This document shows, piece after piece, positions 8,278-17,585 of a stretch of DNA of 57,981 nucleotides (within the stretch, counting starts at the first letter, position 1; each line of letters opens with the position of its first letter). A model generated the notes under the pieces. The model was not told the DNA's origin. It saw only the letters and a list, made by a program, of their open reading frames with translations, and ran no database searches. A program made the translations under genes and the position numbers. Source of the DNA: Lichenicola sp964249735 (GTDB taxonomy: Bacteria > Pseudomonadota > Alphaproteobacteria > Acetobacterales > Acetobacteraceae); contig CAXUDP010000015.1 in assembly GCA_964249735.1 (NCBI GenBank), positions 1 through 57,981 of the forward strand. Reading direction: 5' to 3'.

Positions 8278-9329
8278 CGGTCGTGCCGAGACGGTCGGAC
8301 CCGCTCACGGGCCAGGCCGACCGGGCATCGGCTCCCGCGGATGTCGTACCGACCGGCCGTGCACCGGAGATCGAGGAGGCGACGAACCGCTGGCTCATCC
8401 ATCCGGTCGCGCGTCGCCTCACCCCGCTGCTCGCCCGTCTGCGTGTCACGCCGAACACCGTATCACTTGCCGGCATGGCCTGCGGCATCCTCGCCGGGTT
8501 CGCCTACAACCGCTACCAGGACCGCCGCTTCGCGATCGCCGGACTGTGCCTGATGATCCTGTGGCACCTCATGGACGGCATCGACGGCCAGCTTGCCCGC
8601 CTGACCGGCACGCATTCCCGGTTCGGCAAGGTGCTGGATGGGATCTGCGACTATGTCACCTTCACCTCCGTCTATGTCGGCCTGGCCCTGGCGCTTGGCC
8701 GGCACGACGGCGGGTGGATCTGGGGTTTGGTCGTGGCTGCCGGTATCAGCCACGCAGTCCAGGCCGCCGCATACGAGGCGCAGCGGCAGGATTACGACTT
8801 CCTTGGTTGGGGCCGCGGCACCGCGGTCGCCGCGGATCCGGGGGTCCGGCCACCAGGCGCATCCCTGTCATCCCGGCCGAAGGTCTCGGACGGTCTGCAC
8901 CGGATCTATTCGGGGCTGCAGTTGCTGATGGTCGGTGCCAGCGCAGGATCGCGCAGGACGCTGGCATCGACTTTGGCATCGGCGCTGGAGTCCGGATCCG
9001 AACCCGCCGCGTCGATCCGGCGCAAGTATCGGGCCGCGTTCGCTCCCGCGTTGCGCCGCTGGTCGATGCTGTCGGCCAACTGCCACACACTCGGTATCTT
9101 CTGCTTCGCTTTCCTGAAGATGCCTGCCTACTACTTCATCTTCGAGACATGCTGCCTCAATGCCCTTCTGCTCTTCCTGCTCGTGGGGCAGCAGAAACGC
9201 TACAGGCTGTTCCTGTCCGGGCTGCCGGCGTCCGGCCCCGCCATGCCTTCCGTCATCCGCCCACATTCGAGCGGCGCAGGAGGTGGATCGCCAGCGCAAT
9301 CACCAGAAGCGGCGGGAACAGCGCCGTGA
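8274..9329 (+). CDS. CDP-alcohol phosphotransferase family membrane enzyme
   Basis: This 351-aa membrane protein carries the full CDP-alcohol phosphotransferase signature D-x2-D-G-x2-A-R-x8-G-x3-D-x3-D as D101, D104, G105, A108, R109, G118, D122 and D126. It would transfer a phospho-alcohol from a CDP derivative (inferred CDP-inositol) to a hydroxyl on a lipid or on another inositol phosphate. It is longer than typical members, with a predicted cytosolic insert (about residues 185-250) between membrane segments. GTG 8274 overlaps the stop of the cytidylyltransferase. Its 3' end overlaps the convergent lptG gene by 77 bp. Candidate products are phosphatidylinositol or a di-inositol phosphate, and sequence cannot choose between them. 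Confidence 0.85.
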   Translation: MTVVPRRSDPLTGQADRASAPADVVPTGRAPEIEEATNRWLIHPVARRLTPLLARLRVTPNTVSLAGMACGILAGFAYNRYQDRRFAIAGLCLMILWHLMDGIDGQLARLTGTHSRFGKVLDGICDYVTFTSVYVGLALALGRHDGGWIWGLVVAAGISHAVQAAAYEAQRQDYDFLGWGRGTAVAADPGVRPPGASLSSRPKVSDGLHRIYSGLQLLMVGASAGSRRTLASTLASALESGSEPAASIRRKYRAAFAPALRRWSMLSANCHTLGIFCFAFLKMPAYYFIFETCCLNALLLFLLVGQQKRYRLFLSGLPASGPAMPSVIRPHSSGAGGGSPAQSPEAAGTAP

Positions 9330-10335
9330 TCGCCGGATCGACATCGAGCAGCAGGCCCAGGTGGCCGACGATCTGCTGCCCCAGCGAGAACACCAGCCCG
9401 ATGCCGACGCCCCGCGCGATGCTCTGGCCGGCGGTCCGCATCCGGCTCGGGCCGAACACGAACGGCGCGGAGATCAACACCATCGCCACCATCGAGAACG
9501 GGATGCCGATCCTGGCCCAGAGTTCACGCCGGTAGCGTCCGGCCTGGACATCTCCCTGCTTCAGGTGGTGGACGTAGCGGAACAGCGCGACCGGCGGCAC
9601 GCTGTCCAGCGGCAGGATCAGGAACCGGACCTGCCTGGCTGGAAGGAAGGAGTGCCAGGGGAGGGAAGGCAGGTGGTCGATCCTGATGTCGAAGCCATGC
9701 ACCTGCCGCCGCGTCACGTCGATCAGCCTCCAGGTGCTGTCCGGCTCGATCCCGGCACGCTCGGCATGGATCACGCTCCGCAGGCCGCCGTCGTCGGCGA
9801 AGTCATAGATGTCGATCCCGACCGGCACATTGCCATGCTCGAACTGCCGCACGTTCAGGTACTGGTGGTTCCCTTCCGCCCAAAGACTGTTGTCGGAATG
9901 GAACGACGAGGCGGAGGACAGCGCGGCGGTGCGCTGCGACTGGGCTGCCTGCTGCGCCGGAGGGACCACGAACTCCGCCACCAGCAGCAGGATCGCGACG
10001 ATGGGCACGATCAGCTCCAGCACCGCAGCGATGATGCGGTTCCGGGAGATGCCCAGGCTTAGCATCGCGGTCAGCTCGGAGTTCCTGCCGAGCGGGCCCA
10101 GCGCCAGCAGGGAGCCGAGCAGCAGCGACACCGGAATCACCTGCAGCAGCCTGGATGGCGCGGTCAGCAGCACGTAGAGGAACGCATCGGCGACCCGGTA
10201 GTGGCCCTGCCCGACGAAGGCCAGCTCCTCGACGAACTGGAGCAGGCTGAACAGCCCGGTCAGCGCCGCCGCCACCAGGGCGAAGGCCCGCAGAGCCGCA
10301 CCCTGCACGTAGCGACGCGCCAGCCTCACTGCCAC
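9253..10335 (-). CDS. lptG: LptG-type permease (YjgP/YjgQ family)
   Basis: This 360-aa inner-membrane permease is of the lipopolysaccharide-export type. Three N-terminal membrane segments are followed by a periplasmic beta-jellyroll (about residues 130-260) and three C-terminal segments ending near LGLLLDVDP. In LptB2FG, this subunit with LptF extracts the lipid from the inner membrane. It lies 37 bp downstream of lptF on the same strand. The gene end overlaps the convergent CDP-alcohol transferase. It may be the housekeeping LPS exporter, but its placement beside lipid-headgroup genes and a fatty acid hydroxylase leaves open a dedicated glycolipid role. Confidence 0.9.
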   Translation of the reverse strand: MAVRLARRYVQGAALRAFALVAAALTGLFSLLQFVEELAFVGQGHYRVADAFLYVLLTAPSRLLQVIPVSLLLGSLLALGPLGRNSELTAMLSLGISRNRIIAAVLELIVPIVAILLLVAEFVVPPAQQAAQSQRTAALSSASSFHSDNSLWAEGNHQYLNVRQFEHGNVPVGIDIYDFADDGGLRSVIHAERAGIEPDSTWRLIDVTRRQVHGFDIRIDHLPSLPWHSFLPARQVRFLILPLDSVPPVALFRYVHHLKQGDVQAGRYRRELWARIGIPFSMVAMVLISAPFVFGPSRMRTAGQSIARGVGIGLVFSLGQQIVGHLGLLLDVDPAITALFPPLLVIALAIHLLRRSNVGG

Positions 10336-10372
10336 CGCGCGACTAGGGTATCGGCCTGCCTTGCCATCGGCA

Positions 10373-11443
10373 TCAGCGTCCCGATGCGAGCCCTGGCCTG
10401 TAGAGGGTCGTGGCCACCAGCAGCGACAGCAGTGCCGGCACCCACCAGATGCCCGGGAACCCGGCGATGGTGCCGTGCTGCACCCAGGTGCGCGCCGACG
10501 TGAACAGCAGGTAGTAGCCGAAGTAGATCAGGATGGCGGTGAGAAACCTGCTCTGCCTCCCCTGCCGCGCGTTCCTGCGGCTCAGCGGAATGCCGAGCAT
10601 CCCCAGCAGCAGCGTCGACAGCGGCGTGGACAAGCGCCACTGCAGCTCTGCCACGTCCTCGCTCGAGTGGGACGACGCGAGCCGCCTGCTGCTGGTGACA
10701 ATGGCGCTGTCGTCGGGGGTGTGCGCGTCGCTTCTGTCCGGGCTGAGGGTGATGCCCTGCGCCTCCACGACCTCGTCCGCCTGGCCGTGGGCACGGTCCA
10801 TCTTGTAGATGTGGGCATCGCGGAGATAAACCTCCGACCGGTCGCCCGACTTTTGCGGCAGGGGGTAGGCGAGCCGTGCCGAGATGATCTCGATGCCGTC
10901 CTCGCGGCGGAGCTTGATGAACACCTCGCGGCCCGGCGCGTGTGGCCCGTCCCGGCGGGTGATGTAGATCACCCGCGACCCGTCGTGGCCGAGGTAGAAC
11001 GAACCCGCCTCCATCGCACCGACGTCGAGCAGCGCCGCAGCCTGCCCAGACAGCCTATGCAGCCTGCCATTGGCCCATGGCCGCACGAACAGCGACAGGC
11101 CGCCGACCACGAGAGCCAGACAGGCCGACAGGATCAGCACGGCGCGGATCAAGGTTCCCGGCGTCACGCGCAGCGCGAACATGGCGGCGAACTCGGACTC
11201 GCCGTAGAGCCTGCCGAAGGACAGGATCACCGAAGCGTAGAGCGCGGCCGGGATCAGCACCTCCAGCGCGATCAGCACCTTCAGGCCGGTCAGCTCGACG
11301 ACGACGTTGCCCGGCAGCAGCCCGTTGACCGCGTCGTCCAGGAACCGTGCCGCACTGTAGCTGGCGAACAGCGCCATCAGGACACCCAGGATCATGGCGA
11401 GCGGCCTAGCCAGCTCGCGGAACAGGTACCGCTCGATGATCAA
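10373..11443 (-). CDS. lptF: LptF-type permease (YjgP/YjgQ family)
   Basis: This permease of about 356 aa pairs with LptG. It begins IIERYLFRELARPL, typical of LptF, then has hydrophobic segments, a periplasmic jellyroll (FYLGHDGSRVIYITRRD onward) and three C-terminal membrane helices (STLLLGMLGIPLSRR, LTAILIYFGYYLLF and a final one). No ATG is present at the family-expected N-terminus, so TTG 11443 is used. The frame is open much further upstream but without family sequence. It sits downstream of two polytopic membrane proteins on the same strand. The partner ATPase LptB is not in the window. Confidence 0.87.
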   Translation of the reverse strand: MIIERYLFRELARPLAMILGVLMALFASYSAARFLDDAVNGLLPGNVVVELTGLKVLIALEVLIPAALYASVILSFGRLYGESEFAAMFALRVTPGTLIRAVLILSACLALVVGGLSLFVRPWANGRLHRLSGQAAALLDVGAMEAGSFYLGHDGSRVIYITRRDGPHAPGREVFIKLRREDGIEIISARLAYPLPQKSGDRSEVYLRDAHIYKMDRAHGQADEVVEAQGITLSPDRSDAHTPDDSAIVTSSRRLASSHSSEDVAELQWRLSTPLSTLLLGMLGIPLSRRNARQGRQSRFLTAILIYFGYYLLFTSARTWVQHGTIAGFPGIWWVPALLSLLVATTLYRPGLASGR

Positions 11444-11568
11444 GGTAGGATGCGACGCGCCTGCGCCTTCAGCGTCCGCGACGGGACGCGCATCCCGGCC
11501 GTCGCAGGGTTCCTTTGGAGCAACATCGCGTGGGCGCCCTGGCCGATCCCGCCGTTGGTCCGGCTGGC

Positions 11569-13137
11569 CTACAATCCTTCGGGTGGTGTCGCAAGCGGGC
11601 GGGGGACGGGATCCACCGGCACCGCCAGCGGGGCCAGAAGCAGCGCACCGCCAGGCCCGGCCGCCACCGGCGCATACCCACCAACGAACGCGCCCATCAC
11701 CGGGTCGCGGCCGACCAGGCGACGCGCCTCCGCATGCGTGGCCGAGCGGGGCTGATACTCGAACAAGGCGAAGCGGTGCCGTTCCACCAGGCGATGGAAA
11801 GCGGCAACCGGACTGCCGGCCAGTGGAATTTTGGTGGCCGTGTTCCGGGCCAGGGCGCTCTGGGTCAGGTTGAACACATCCACGGCGAACGGCCTGCCGG
11901 CCCAGTAGCAAAGCGACTGCATCTCACATCCGACCGGACCGCCCGCGTCCGCCAGCCGCGCGATGATCGGCTGCCAGGCTGCCTGCAGCGCGTATCGATC
12001 GGCAACGTCGTGCCACGCCGCGGGCAGGCTCCACGGCATCGCCCCCAGCACCGGCAAGGCGGCGAAGACGCAGGAGGTTGCCGCGCCAAGGCCGCGCCAC
12101 CGCCGTTCCGTGCCGCGCTTCGGCGTGACGGACAGCCCGAAGCCCAGGCACAGGGCCACCAGCGTCTCGAGATGGGCGTTGTAGTTCACGCCCTCCCCAC
12201 ACCGCTGGGCGATGCCGGTGACGAGGGCGATGCCGATGAACAGCATCGCCAGCACGGCCCTGTCCCGGTCCGGATGCCTCCGCATGGCGAACACCACCAG
12301 CATCGGCAGCAGCGGTGCCACACCACCCGCCGCATGGATCAGCAGGCGCAGCCGGAAGACGCGATGGTGGTCCAGGACGTCGACGAACGCCGCACTGCCG
12401 AACCATGCCCAGGTAGTCAGCAGCCCCAGAGCCAGCCCTGTCCCGACCGCCGCCGCCCAGACCAGCGCCGCCCGTCGGTCCAGCCAGAGCAGCCACAGCG
12501 TGGTCGCCGCCGGCAGCGCCACCAGGCTGTGCTTGACGAACCCGCCTGCCAGCATCAGCAGCGCGCTGCCCAGGATCCTTGGCCACGGCAGCTCGCCGCG
12601 CCTAAGCCGACACGCGAGCTCGCCGCGCAGCAGCACCGCCAGGCCGGCCAGCATCAGCGCCTGCGCAAGCCATTGCGGGTCATCCATGGCAACGTAGCCG
12701 CGGTAGAAGCTGCACGCGAACAGCAGCAGCAGCATCGCGGTTGCCGCTGCCATGCGTGCGGTGCCGCCCGACAGCCGGACACACAGGCCGCTCAGTCCCG
12801 CTGCCGCGAGCAGCGCCGCCAGCGCCACCGTCCGCCCGGCCACGATCATGTCGCCGAACACGAACCGTCCCAGCCCACCCACCAGGAGGAAGCCGAGCGG
12901 CGGATAGTTGTTGAACACGAGGCTGTCGGGCCCTGGATAAAGCGGCCCCAGGCCAGGCATCGCCGCGCGCGCATCGAAGGCGGCGTTCCATCCCTCGTCG
13001 TAGTTGATCGGGATGCGCAGCGGGATCGTCAGCACGGGTCCGGCCAGCAGCAGGCCGAGCAGGATCACGGCGACGAGCAGCACCAAATCGAGCGGCTTCG
13101 GGCGCGGCACCGCCATGAACCCACCCTGCCGCGGCAT
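11569..13137 (-). CDS. GT-C-like polytopic membrane glycosyltransferase
   Basis: This protein of about 522 aa has 9-11 hydrophobic segments. A first periplasmic loop carries INYDEGWN, where the Asp-Glu pair resembles the catalytic acidic residue of ArnT/PMT-type GT-C enzymes that use polyprenyl-phosphate sugars. A soluble tail of about 120 residues follows the last membrane segment. ATG 13137 lies 4 bp after the stop of the upstream gene; ATG 13116, behind GGGTGG, is an alternative start. It probably adds a sugar on the periplasmic face to a lipid or glycan intermediate in the same pathway as the neighbouring lptF and hydroxylase genes. Specific substrate unknown. Confidence 0.65.
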   Translation of the reverse strand: MPRQGGFMAVPRPKPLDLVLLVAVILLGLLLAGPVLTIPLRIPINYDEGWNAAFDARAAMPGLGPLYPGPDSLVFNNYPPLGFLLVGGLGRFVFGDMIVAGRTVALAALLAAAGLSGLCVRLSGGTARMAAATAMLLLLFACSFYRGYVAMDDPQWLAQALMLAGLAVLLRGELACRLRRGELPWPRILGSALLMLAGGFVKHSLVALPAATTLWLLWLDRRAALVWAAAVGTGLALGLLTTWAWFGSAAFVDVLDHHRVFRLRLLIHAAGGVAPLLPMLVVFAMRRHPDRDRAVLAMLFIGIALVTGIAQRCGEGVNYNAHLETLVALCLGFGLSVTPKRGTERRWRGLGAATSCVFAALPVLGAMPWSLPAAWHDVADRYALQAAWQPIIARLADAGGPVGCEMQSLCYWAGRPFAVDVFNLTQSALARNTATKIPLAGSPVAAFHRLVERHRFALFEYQPRSATHAEARRLVGRDPVMGAFVGGYAPVAAGPGGALLLAPLAVPVDPVPRPLATPPEGL

Positions 13138-13141
13138 TGCG

Positions 13142-14671
13142 CTACTCCCGGTCCGGCCGCGGCACCTGATCCAGCGCCTTGGCCGGCGTGACGGCGTAGA
13201 GCGCGCTGATGTCGTCCTTCCAGCGCAGGGCAAGGCGAGGGTCGCTGTAGCCTGCCGGCAGGGACGCGTCGATTAGCCACAGGTAGTCGATCCCGCCATA
13301 GGGGATCGTCGGCAGGACGTCGTGCATGTCGCGCCGTCCCTCCCCGACGTCCCGGCATGCGCTTTCCCACACGTATTGGGACGGATCGTCATAGAACATC
13401 GCCGAGGGCCGATAGCGGATCTGGAGCAGATGGGCGCCGTCGACGTCCCATTCCGAGTTGGTCCAGCTCCGGCGATACACGATCGCCAGGTCGCCAAGAT
13501 GGCCCAGCCGGTCGGTCCGCCAATGGTTACGCGCGCTGCAGTAGACGCCGTTGAGCACCAGGACGCGGCTGTGCTCCGGAACATGGCGGAGCGCTGCAAG
13601 CTCGGTGGTGTAGCGCGCGTCGTAAGCCACGAAGCCTGCGAAGGTGAGGCCGAGCCGCCCTGCGAACAGCAGGAGTCCCGACACCAGCACCAGGCGCCCC
13701 AGCCGCGGCGTGACCCGGCTCCAGTCCTGCGTCGCGAAGGCCAGGATCGGGATCAGCGGCAGCAGGCGCTCGTCGGCGAAGCTCGACCCGCTCAGCGAGG
13801 ACGGCATCACGACGAACAGCACGAGCAGGGCGAGAAGAGCGGGACGCACCGCCCGGTGCGGCCGGGCGCCCTTCCACCATCCGAGCGCAAACACTGCAAT
13901 CGCAGTCACCAGCGAGCCCTGATCCAGCAGCCGGTTCTGGTCCCGCAGCAGCATGACCAGCGCGTTGAGCTTGATGTGGACCCCGGTGTGGTTGCGGCCC
14001 ACGAACGACTGCGCGCTGAGCCGCCACAGCAGCAGGATGAGGACCGACGAGGCGAGAGGCCGCGTGCGGCGCAGGAAGCTCCCGAACTGATCCCGGCGCC
14101 GCAGCCCGGCCAACTCGCGCGAGCCCGCGAACAGCACGAACAGGCAACCGGCCACGACATGGCACAGGAACAGCAGCGGCAGCGCGACCCAAGTCACGAA
14201 CTCGCGCAAGGACGGACGGCGATCCAGCATGATCCAGGCGCTGAAGCCGATCAGCGCCAGTGCCACGCCCAGCATGTAGTTCAGGAAGCCGTAGTTGAAC
14301 GGGTAGCAGTACACGAACACCAGCGCCCAGCCGATCGCCGCGGCACCACGCGGGTTGAGCGCCCGGGCCACCATGAGGATGCCGACACCCAGCAGGGGCG
14401 GGATAACCGCCGCGGCCAGCCGGTAGGCCCCGGTGATGCCGACCACCCGCCGAGCCGCGGCCACGATGAGGTCGGTGCCGAGGTTCGGGACCAGGTGCCA
14501 GTTGAACCCCATGAAGGAGGTGAAAGCCGGATCGTTCGCATAGGCGGCGGCGGCGGAGCCTCCCATGTGTCCCGGCACGTCCGTGAGCGGCGGGATCGTG
14601 ACCACCAGGAAGGGCAGGACCAGAAGCAGGCAGATCGCGACGGCGAACGACCTGCGGCCGATGACGCTCAT
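13142..14671 (-). CDS. Polytopic membrane protein, possible GT-C relative
   Basis: This 509-aa integral membrane protein has about 11 hydrophobic helices and a soluble C-terminal domain (about residues 390-509). The first loop holds PPLTDVPGHMGGSAAA, with an acidic residue where GT-C enzymes carry their catalytic Asp. The internal YCYPFNYGFLNYMLG is aromatic-rich like lipid-sugar transferases. I do not recognise a named family. ATG 14671 is chosen because it begins directly before the first membrane segment. The gene is followed 4 bp later by the GT-C-like gene, so the pair is probably co-translated and may act as consecutive periplasmic glycosylation steps. Confidence 0.6.
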   Translation of the reverse strand: MSVIGRRSFAVAICLLLVLPFLVVTIPPLTDVPGHMGGSAAAAYANDPAFTSFMGFNWHLVPNLGTDLIVAAARRVVGITGAYRLAAAVIPPLLGVGILMVARALNPRGAAAIGWALVFVYCYPFNYGFLNYMLGVALALIGFSAWIMLDRRPSLREFVTWVALPLLFLCHVVAGCLFVLFAGSRELAGLRRRDQFGSFLRRTRPLASSVLILLLWRLSAQSFVGRNHTGVHIKLNALVMLLRDQNRLLDQGSLVTAIAVFALGWWKGARPHRAVRPALLALLVLFVVMPSSLSGSSFADERLLPLIPILAFATQDWSRVTPRLGRLVLVSGLLLFAGRLGLTFAGFVAYDARYTTELAALRHVPEHSRVLVLNGVYCSARNHWRTDRLGHLGDLAIVYRRSWTNSEWDVDGAHLLQIRYRPSAMFYDDPSQYVWESACRDVGEGRRDMHDVLPTIPYGGIDYLWLIDASLPAGYSDPRLALRWKDDISALYAVTPAKALDQVPRPDRE

Positions 14672-14932
14672 GTCGGTCAGGTGTGGCTCGGGAGAAGGGT
14701 TTCCACCCGTCCCGCCGGGATCGCGACGCCGCCGGTCGCGGTGCAGGCGTCCGCTGCGCGCAGCACATGGATCCACATCGACACACCCGCAGACGCGGCT
14801 GATCCGTCGCCCCCGCTGCAACTGCCGGCATGCACACGCTGGTTCCGACCCCACCAGGATGGCGGGCCCGGGCGCCTCGTACTGGACGGGATCATGCCAG
14901 GCGGTCGCGCCGGCACCGCATCACGACAGCGA

Positions 14933-15694
14933 TCAGCCGTGCTCGCCGCGCGGCGGCGGCCGGTCGCGAGGGGGCGCGCCGGACAGGCGGGCAACCCAGG
15001 GAAAGCGGACCGCCTCCGACACGTCGTATCCGAGGTTGAAGACGTGTGGCGACCGCCTACGCAGCCGTGCCGACGCGTAGTAGGTTCCGAACAGCCGGTC
15101 CACGATGAACGAGCTTATGCCGTAGTTGCCGACCTCGTCATGGAAATGGTGCGCAAGATGCAGCTCCTTCATGCGCTGCAGCAGCCGGAGCCGCGGCTTG
15201 AAGTTGAGGTGCTGGATGCAGTGGCATAACTCGTAGGCGCAGGTAATGAGCAGGCCTGCGCAGGTCGCGGCCGCGGCTCCGCCGGCCCCGCCGCCCACCA
15301 GCCATCCAAGCGGGATCAGGATGGCGAGCAGGGTGGGGAGCGTAGTGACGGGCGAGCCGAACAGGACATCCATGCGGTACGGATCCTGATGGTGATCGAA
15401 GTGGATCCGTTTCCAGAGCGCGGCGGTCAGCTTCGACCGGTAAAGGAAGCGGCTGTGCAGGACGAACCGGTGGATCGCATACCAGGCGATCGGATAGGCG
15501 GCGACCGTGGCAGCCACGGCGCACAGCGGGCCCCAGACGGAGGTGCTTTCCCACGCTGCGGCAACCCCGGCCAGAACCGCTCCGACGACATAAAGATGGA
15601 CGGCGGGATGGGTGCCATAGGCGACGATCAGGTCCCGCAGGGTCATCCGTCCCAGGTCGAAGCTCCGTCCATACTTCCGCCACCTGGTGTACAT
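14933..15694 (-). CDS. Fatty acid hydroxylase/sterol desaturase family membrane oxidase
   Basis: This 253-aa di-iron membrane oxygenase has the expected histidine clusters: HRFVLH, HFDHHQ and HLAHHFHDE. Four hydrophobic segments surround these motifs. Such enzymes hydroxylate or desaturate lipids (fatty acyl chains, sphingoid bases or carotenoids). ATG 15694 follows CAGGAGG with 5-bp spacing, a strong ribosome binding site that decides against the longer frame. It is the first gene of a minus-strand series (hydroxylase, two polytopic membrane proteins, lptF, lptG), suggesting hydroxylation of the lipid exported by that series. Carotenoid hydroxylation is a second possibility. Confidence 0.85.
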   Translation of the reverse strand: MYTRWRKYGRSFDLGRMTLRDLIVAYGTHPAVHLYVVGAVLAGVAAAWESTSVWGPLCAVAATVAAYPIAWYAIHRFVLHSRFLYRSKLTAALWKRIHFDHHQDPYRMDVLFGSPVTTLPTLLAILIPLGWLVGGGAGGAAAATCAGLLITCAYELCHCIQHLNFKPRLRLLQRMKELHLAHHFHDEVGNYGISSFIVDRLFGTYYASARLRRRSPHVFNLGYDVSEAVRFPWVARLSGAPPRDRPPPRGEHG

Positions 15695-16354
15695 GATGTC
15701 CTCCTGGCAGGGTGGGGTGAGCCCGCGAAACTGCCGCGTCAAGAAGCCGACACCGATATCATGATCTTCATCGCCGAACTATTCGGCAGATGCCGAGATG
15801 CAGCAGGCCTTCCAACCGGACGGGAGCCTCGGCCCCTGTCTGCAACCGGATGCCGCGATCTCCCGCTGCCCTTGACTGGTCGAACGGGTAGGACAGCAGG
15901 ATCAGGCACCACGATCGGCCATCATCTGGCAAGCGGGCCGTAGAACGACCCGAAGTCGAGGCGTTCCAGCCTGGCAGTGTTGTGATGCTGGAAAGCTGAT
16001 CAGTTGCCTCGCGATCAATCACACCGCTACACGCCAGCATGCAGCTCTTGCGTTCTGATCCGCCTTGCCGGTTGCACGGCTCCTGGCATCTTCAGGCATC
16101 AGCAGCAACCGCACGTCATCTGGTCACAGGATGATGTGGTCTTGCCGGGAAACGGTTGAATATGCTGTGTCCAGCTGATGACCGCCATCCAGCCCTGCAA
16201 CGACCCGATGGATGCTGAAACCAGTGCCACCGGCAGCGCCGGCGACGCTCGATCGCGTGAGACTCGCAGGTGGTCAGCGATCATGCGGAAAGCGAGCGGT
16301 CATGGCTGCGAGCAGGATGACAGAGTTGATGGGCCGAACGGCCGAGCCCGCGTC
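15695..16354. other. Intergenic region without a convincing gene
   Basis: About 660 bp separate the hydroxylase and the DUF2141 gene, which are divergent. Short open frames exist on both strands but none has a ribosome binding site, family resemblance or strong codon bias. The base composition is a little less GC-rich than the flanks. Promoters for both flanking genes must lie here, but I could not identify convincing -35/-10 pairs. Confidence 0.5.
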
Positions 16355-16870
16355 GTGAGTCCGGCTTATGAACCCTCTCGACGGTGGCGACCGGTTCATC
16401 TCCTGTTGACGGTGCTGGTCACGACTTGGCTCGCATCGCCGGCATCGGCGCAGTCCGTCAGCGAAGCCGGCCGACCGTGCACGTCGAACGACGAGCATGC
16501 GCCTCAGAGGATCCTGGCGACCGTGACGGGGGCACGTCGCATAGCCGGCAACATCACCTTCACCCTGTACGGTTCTCGACCAGTTTCCTTCCTGGCCCAT
16601 AATGGATCGATCGCGATCGACCGGATAACCCTTACAGGAGTCGCCGCGGACGCCTGCTTCGTCGTTTCGACTCCAGGTGTCTATGCACTCGCGGTCTATC
16701 ACGACGAGAACAACAATCACCATTTCGATCGCTCGTTGATAGGTCTTCCGGTGGAAGGCTACGGCTTTTCCAACAACGCCACGATCTTCATGGCGCCTCC
16801 CTCATTCGCGTCCGCACGTTTCACAGTACGAACAGGTGATAACCACCTCACCATAAAACTACGATATTAG
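16355..16870 (+). CDS. Secreted DUF2141-family protein
   Basis: This protein of about 171 aa has an N-terminal signal peptide (basic RRWRP, a hydrophobic core LLLTVLVTTWLA, and an ASA cleavage site near residue 32). A DUF2141 domain follows, with the typical VYALAVYHDENNNHHFD and LPVEGYGFSNNA blocks and a PPSFASARF ending. Members are small periplasmic beta-sandwich proteins of unknown function. GTG 16355 is chosen because it places the signal peptide at the N-terminus. ATG 16283 in the same frame would leave about 45 residues before the hydrophobic core. No partner gene is adjacent. Confidence 0.75.
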   Translation: MSPAYEPSRRWRPVHLLLTVLVTTWLASPASAQSVSEAGRPCTSNDEHAPQRILATVTGARRIAGNITFTLYGSRPVSFLAHNGSIAIDRITLTGVAADACFVVSTPGVYALAVYHDENNNHHFDRSLIGLPVEGYGFSNNATIFMAPPSFASARFTVRTGDNHLTIKLRY

Positions 16871-17270
16871 TCTTCTGCCGGCTCATCGGATCATGACGTC
16901 GAACTGACGGGAGCAGCCTTCGGCAGATCGCTCGGTTTCTGCGGGTGTGAACCAGCCATCTTGTGTTCGTGACATTCTGAACGACTTGATATGACCAGCG
17001 CATGACAGTCTGGAACAAGGAAGGATTAAACAGTCCAAACCTTCAACGCTGCGGGAAACATGACCTTCCAGTAAGATCCAGCCTCTGCCGCATCGGAAGG
17101 TGAGACTTCATGAAGCAAGGGCCTGGTCGCGTGATCTGGCGAGGCAGGCCCTTGCCACGATTTCCAGTGCTTCGGTGACGTCCTGTTCGCGCTGCTGCAC
17201 CGACAGGAAGAAGCGCAGCCGCCGACCGCGGCAGCGACCGCGATCGCGATCGCCGACGACGCGCTGTACA
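16871..17270. other. Intergenic region with an 11-bp inverted repeat
   Basis: This 400-bp stretch between the DUF2141 gene and a small membrane-protein frame has no supported gene. It contains a perfect 11-bp inverted repeat GCAAGGGCCTG (17115-17125) / CAGGCCCTTGC (17145-17155) with a 19-nt spacer. Neither side is followed by a T-run, so it is not a standard intrinsic terminator. Several short frames here look like scraps rather than genes. Confidence 0.45.
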
Positions 17271-17546
17271 CTACGCCGCCCACTCCGTCGCGGTGAAGCG
17301 CGGATCGCTTCCGAGCGCCCAGCCGGTGCCGACGATTACTGCAAACGTCACGACCGACACGATCGAGGCCTGGACCAGGGCGAGCCAGGGCAGGAACTGA
17401 GCGGCATAGCGCAACCACGTGGTCGCGAAGCGCTGCGCGAGCTCGCCTCCGGCATGCCATCTCGGCGGGATCACCGTGATCCAGGCCGTCACGCCGGAGC
17501 CGCCGGCGAACAGCAGCATGCCGACGAGCACGAGGCCGGCTGCCAA
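17271..17546 (-). CDS. Small predicted membrane protein
   Basis: This short protein of about 91 aa has two strong hydrophobic segments (AGLVLVGMLLFAGGSGVTAWI and LPWLALVQASIVSVVTFAVIVG). The only available start is TTG 17546. The frame begins just after the DUF2171 gene stop, so they could share a transcript. I recognise no family. The lack of a normal start codon and ribosome binding site means it may be a remnant rather than a working gene. Confidence 0.35.
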   Translation of the reverse strand: MAAGLVLVGMLLFAGGSGVTAWITVIPPRWHAGGELAQRFATTWLRYAAQFLPWLALVQASIVSVVTFAVIVGTGWALGSDPRFTATEWAA

Positions 17547-17585
17547 TGCCCAGGCATCGTCCGTCCGCGAGAGCCGACTATTCCG

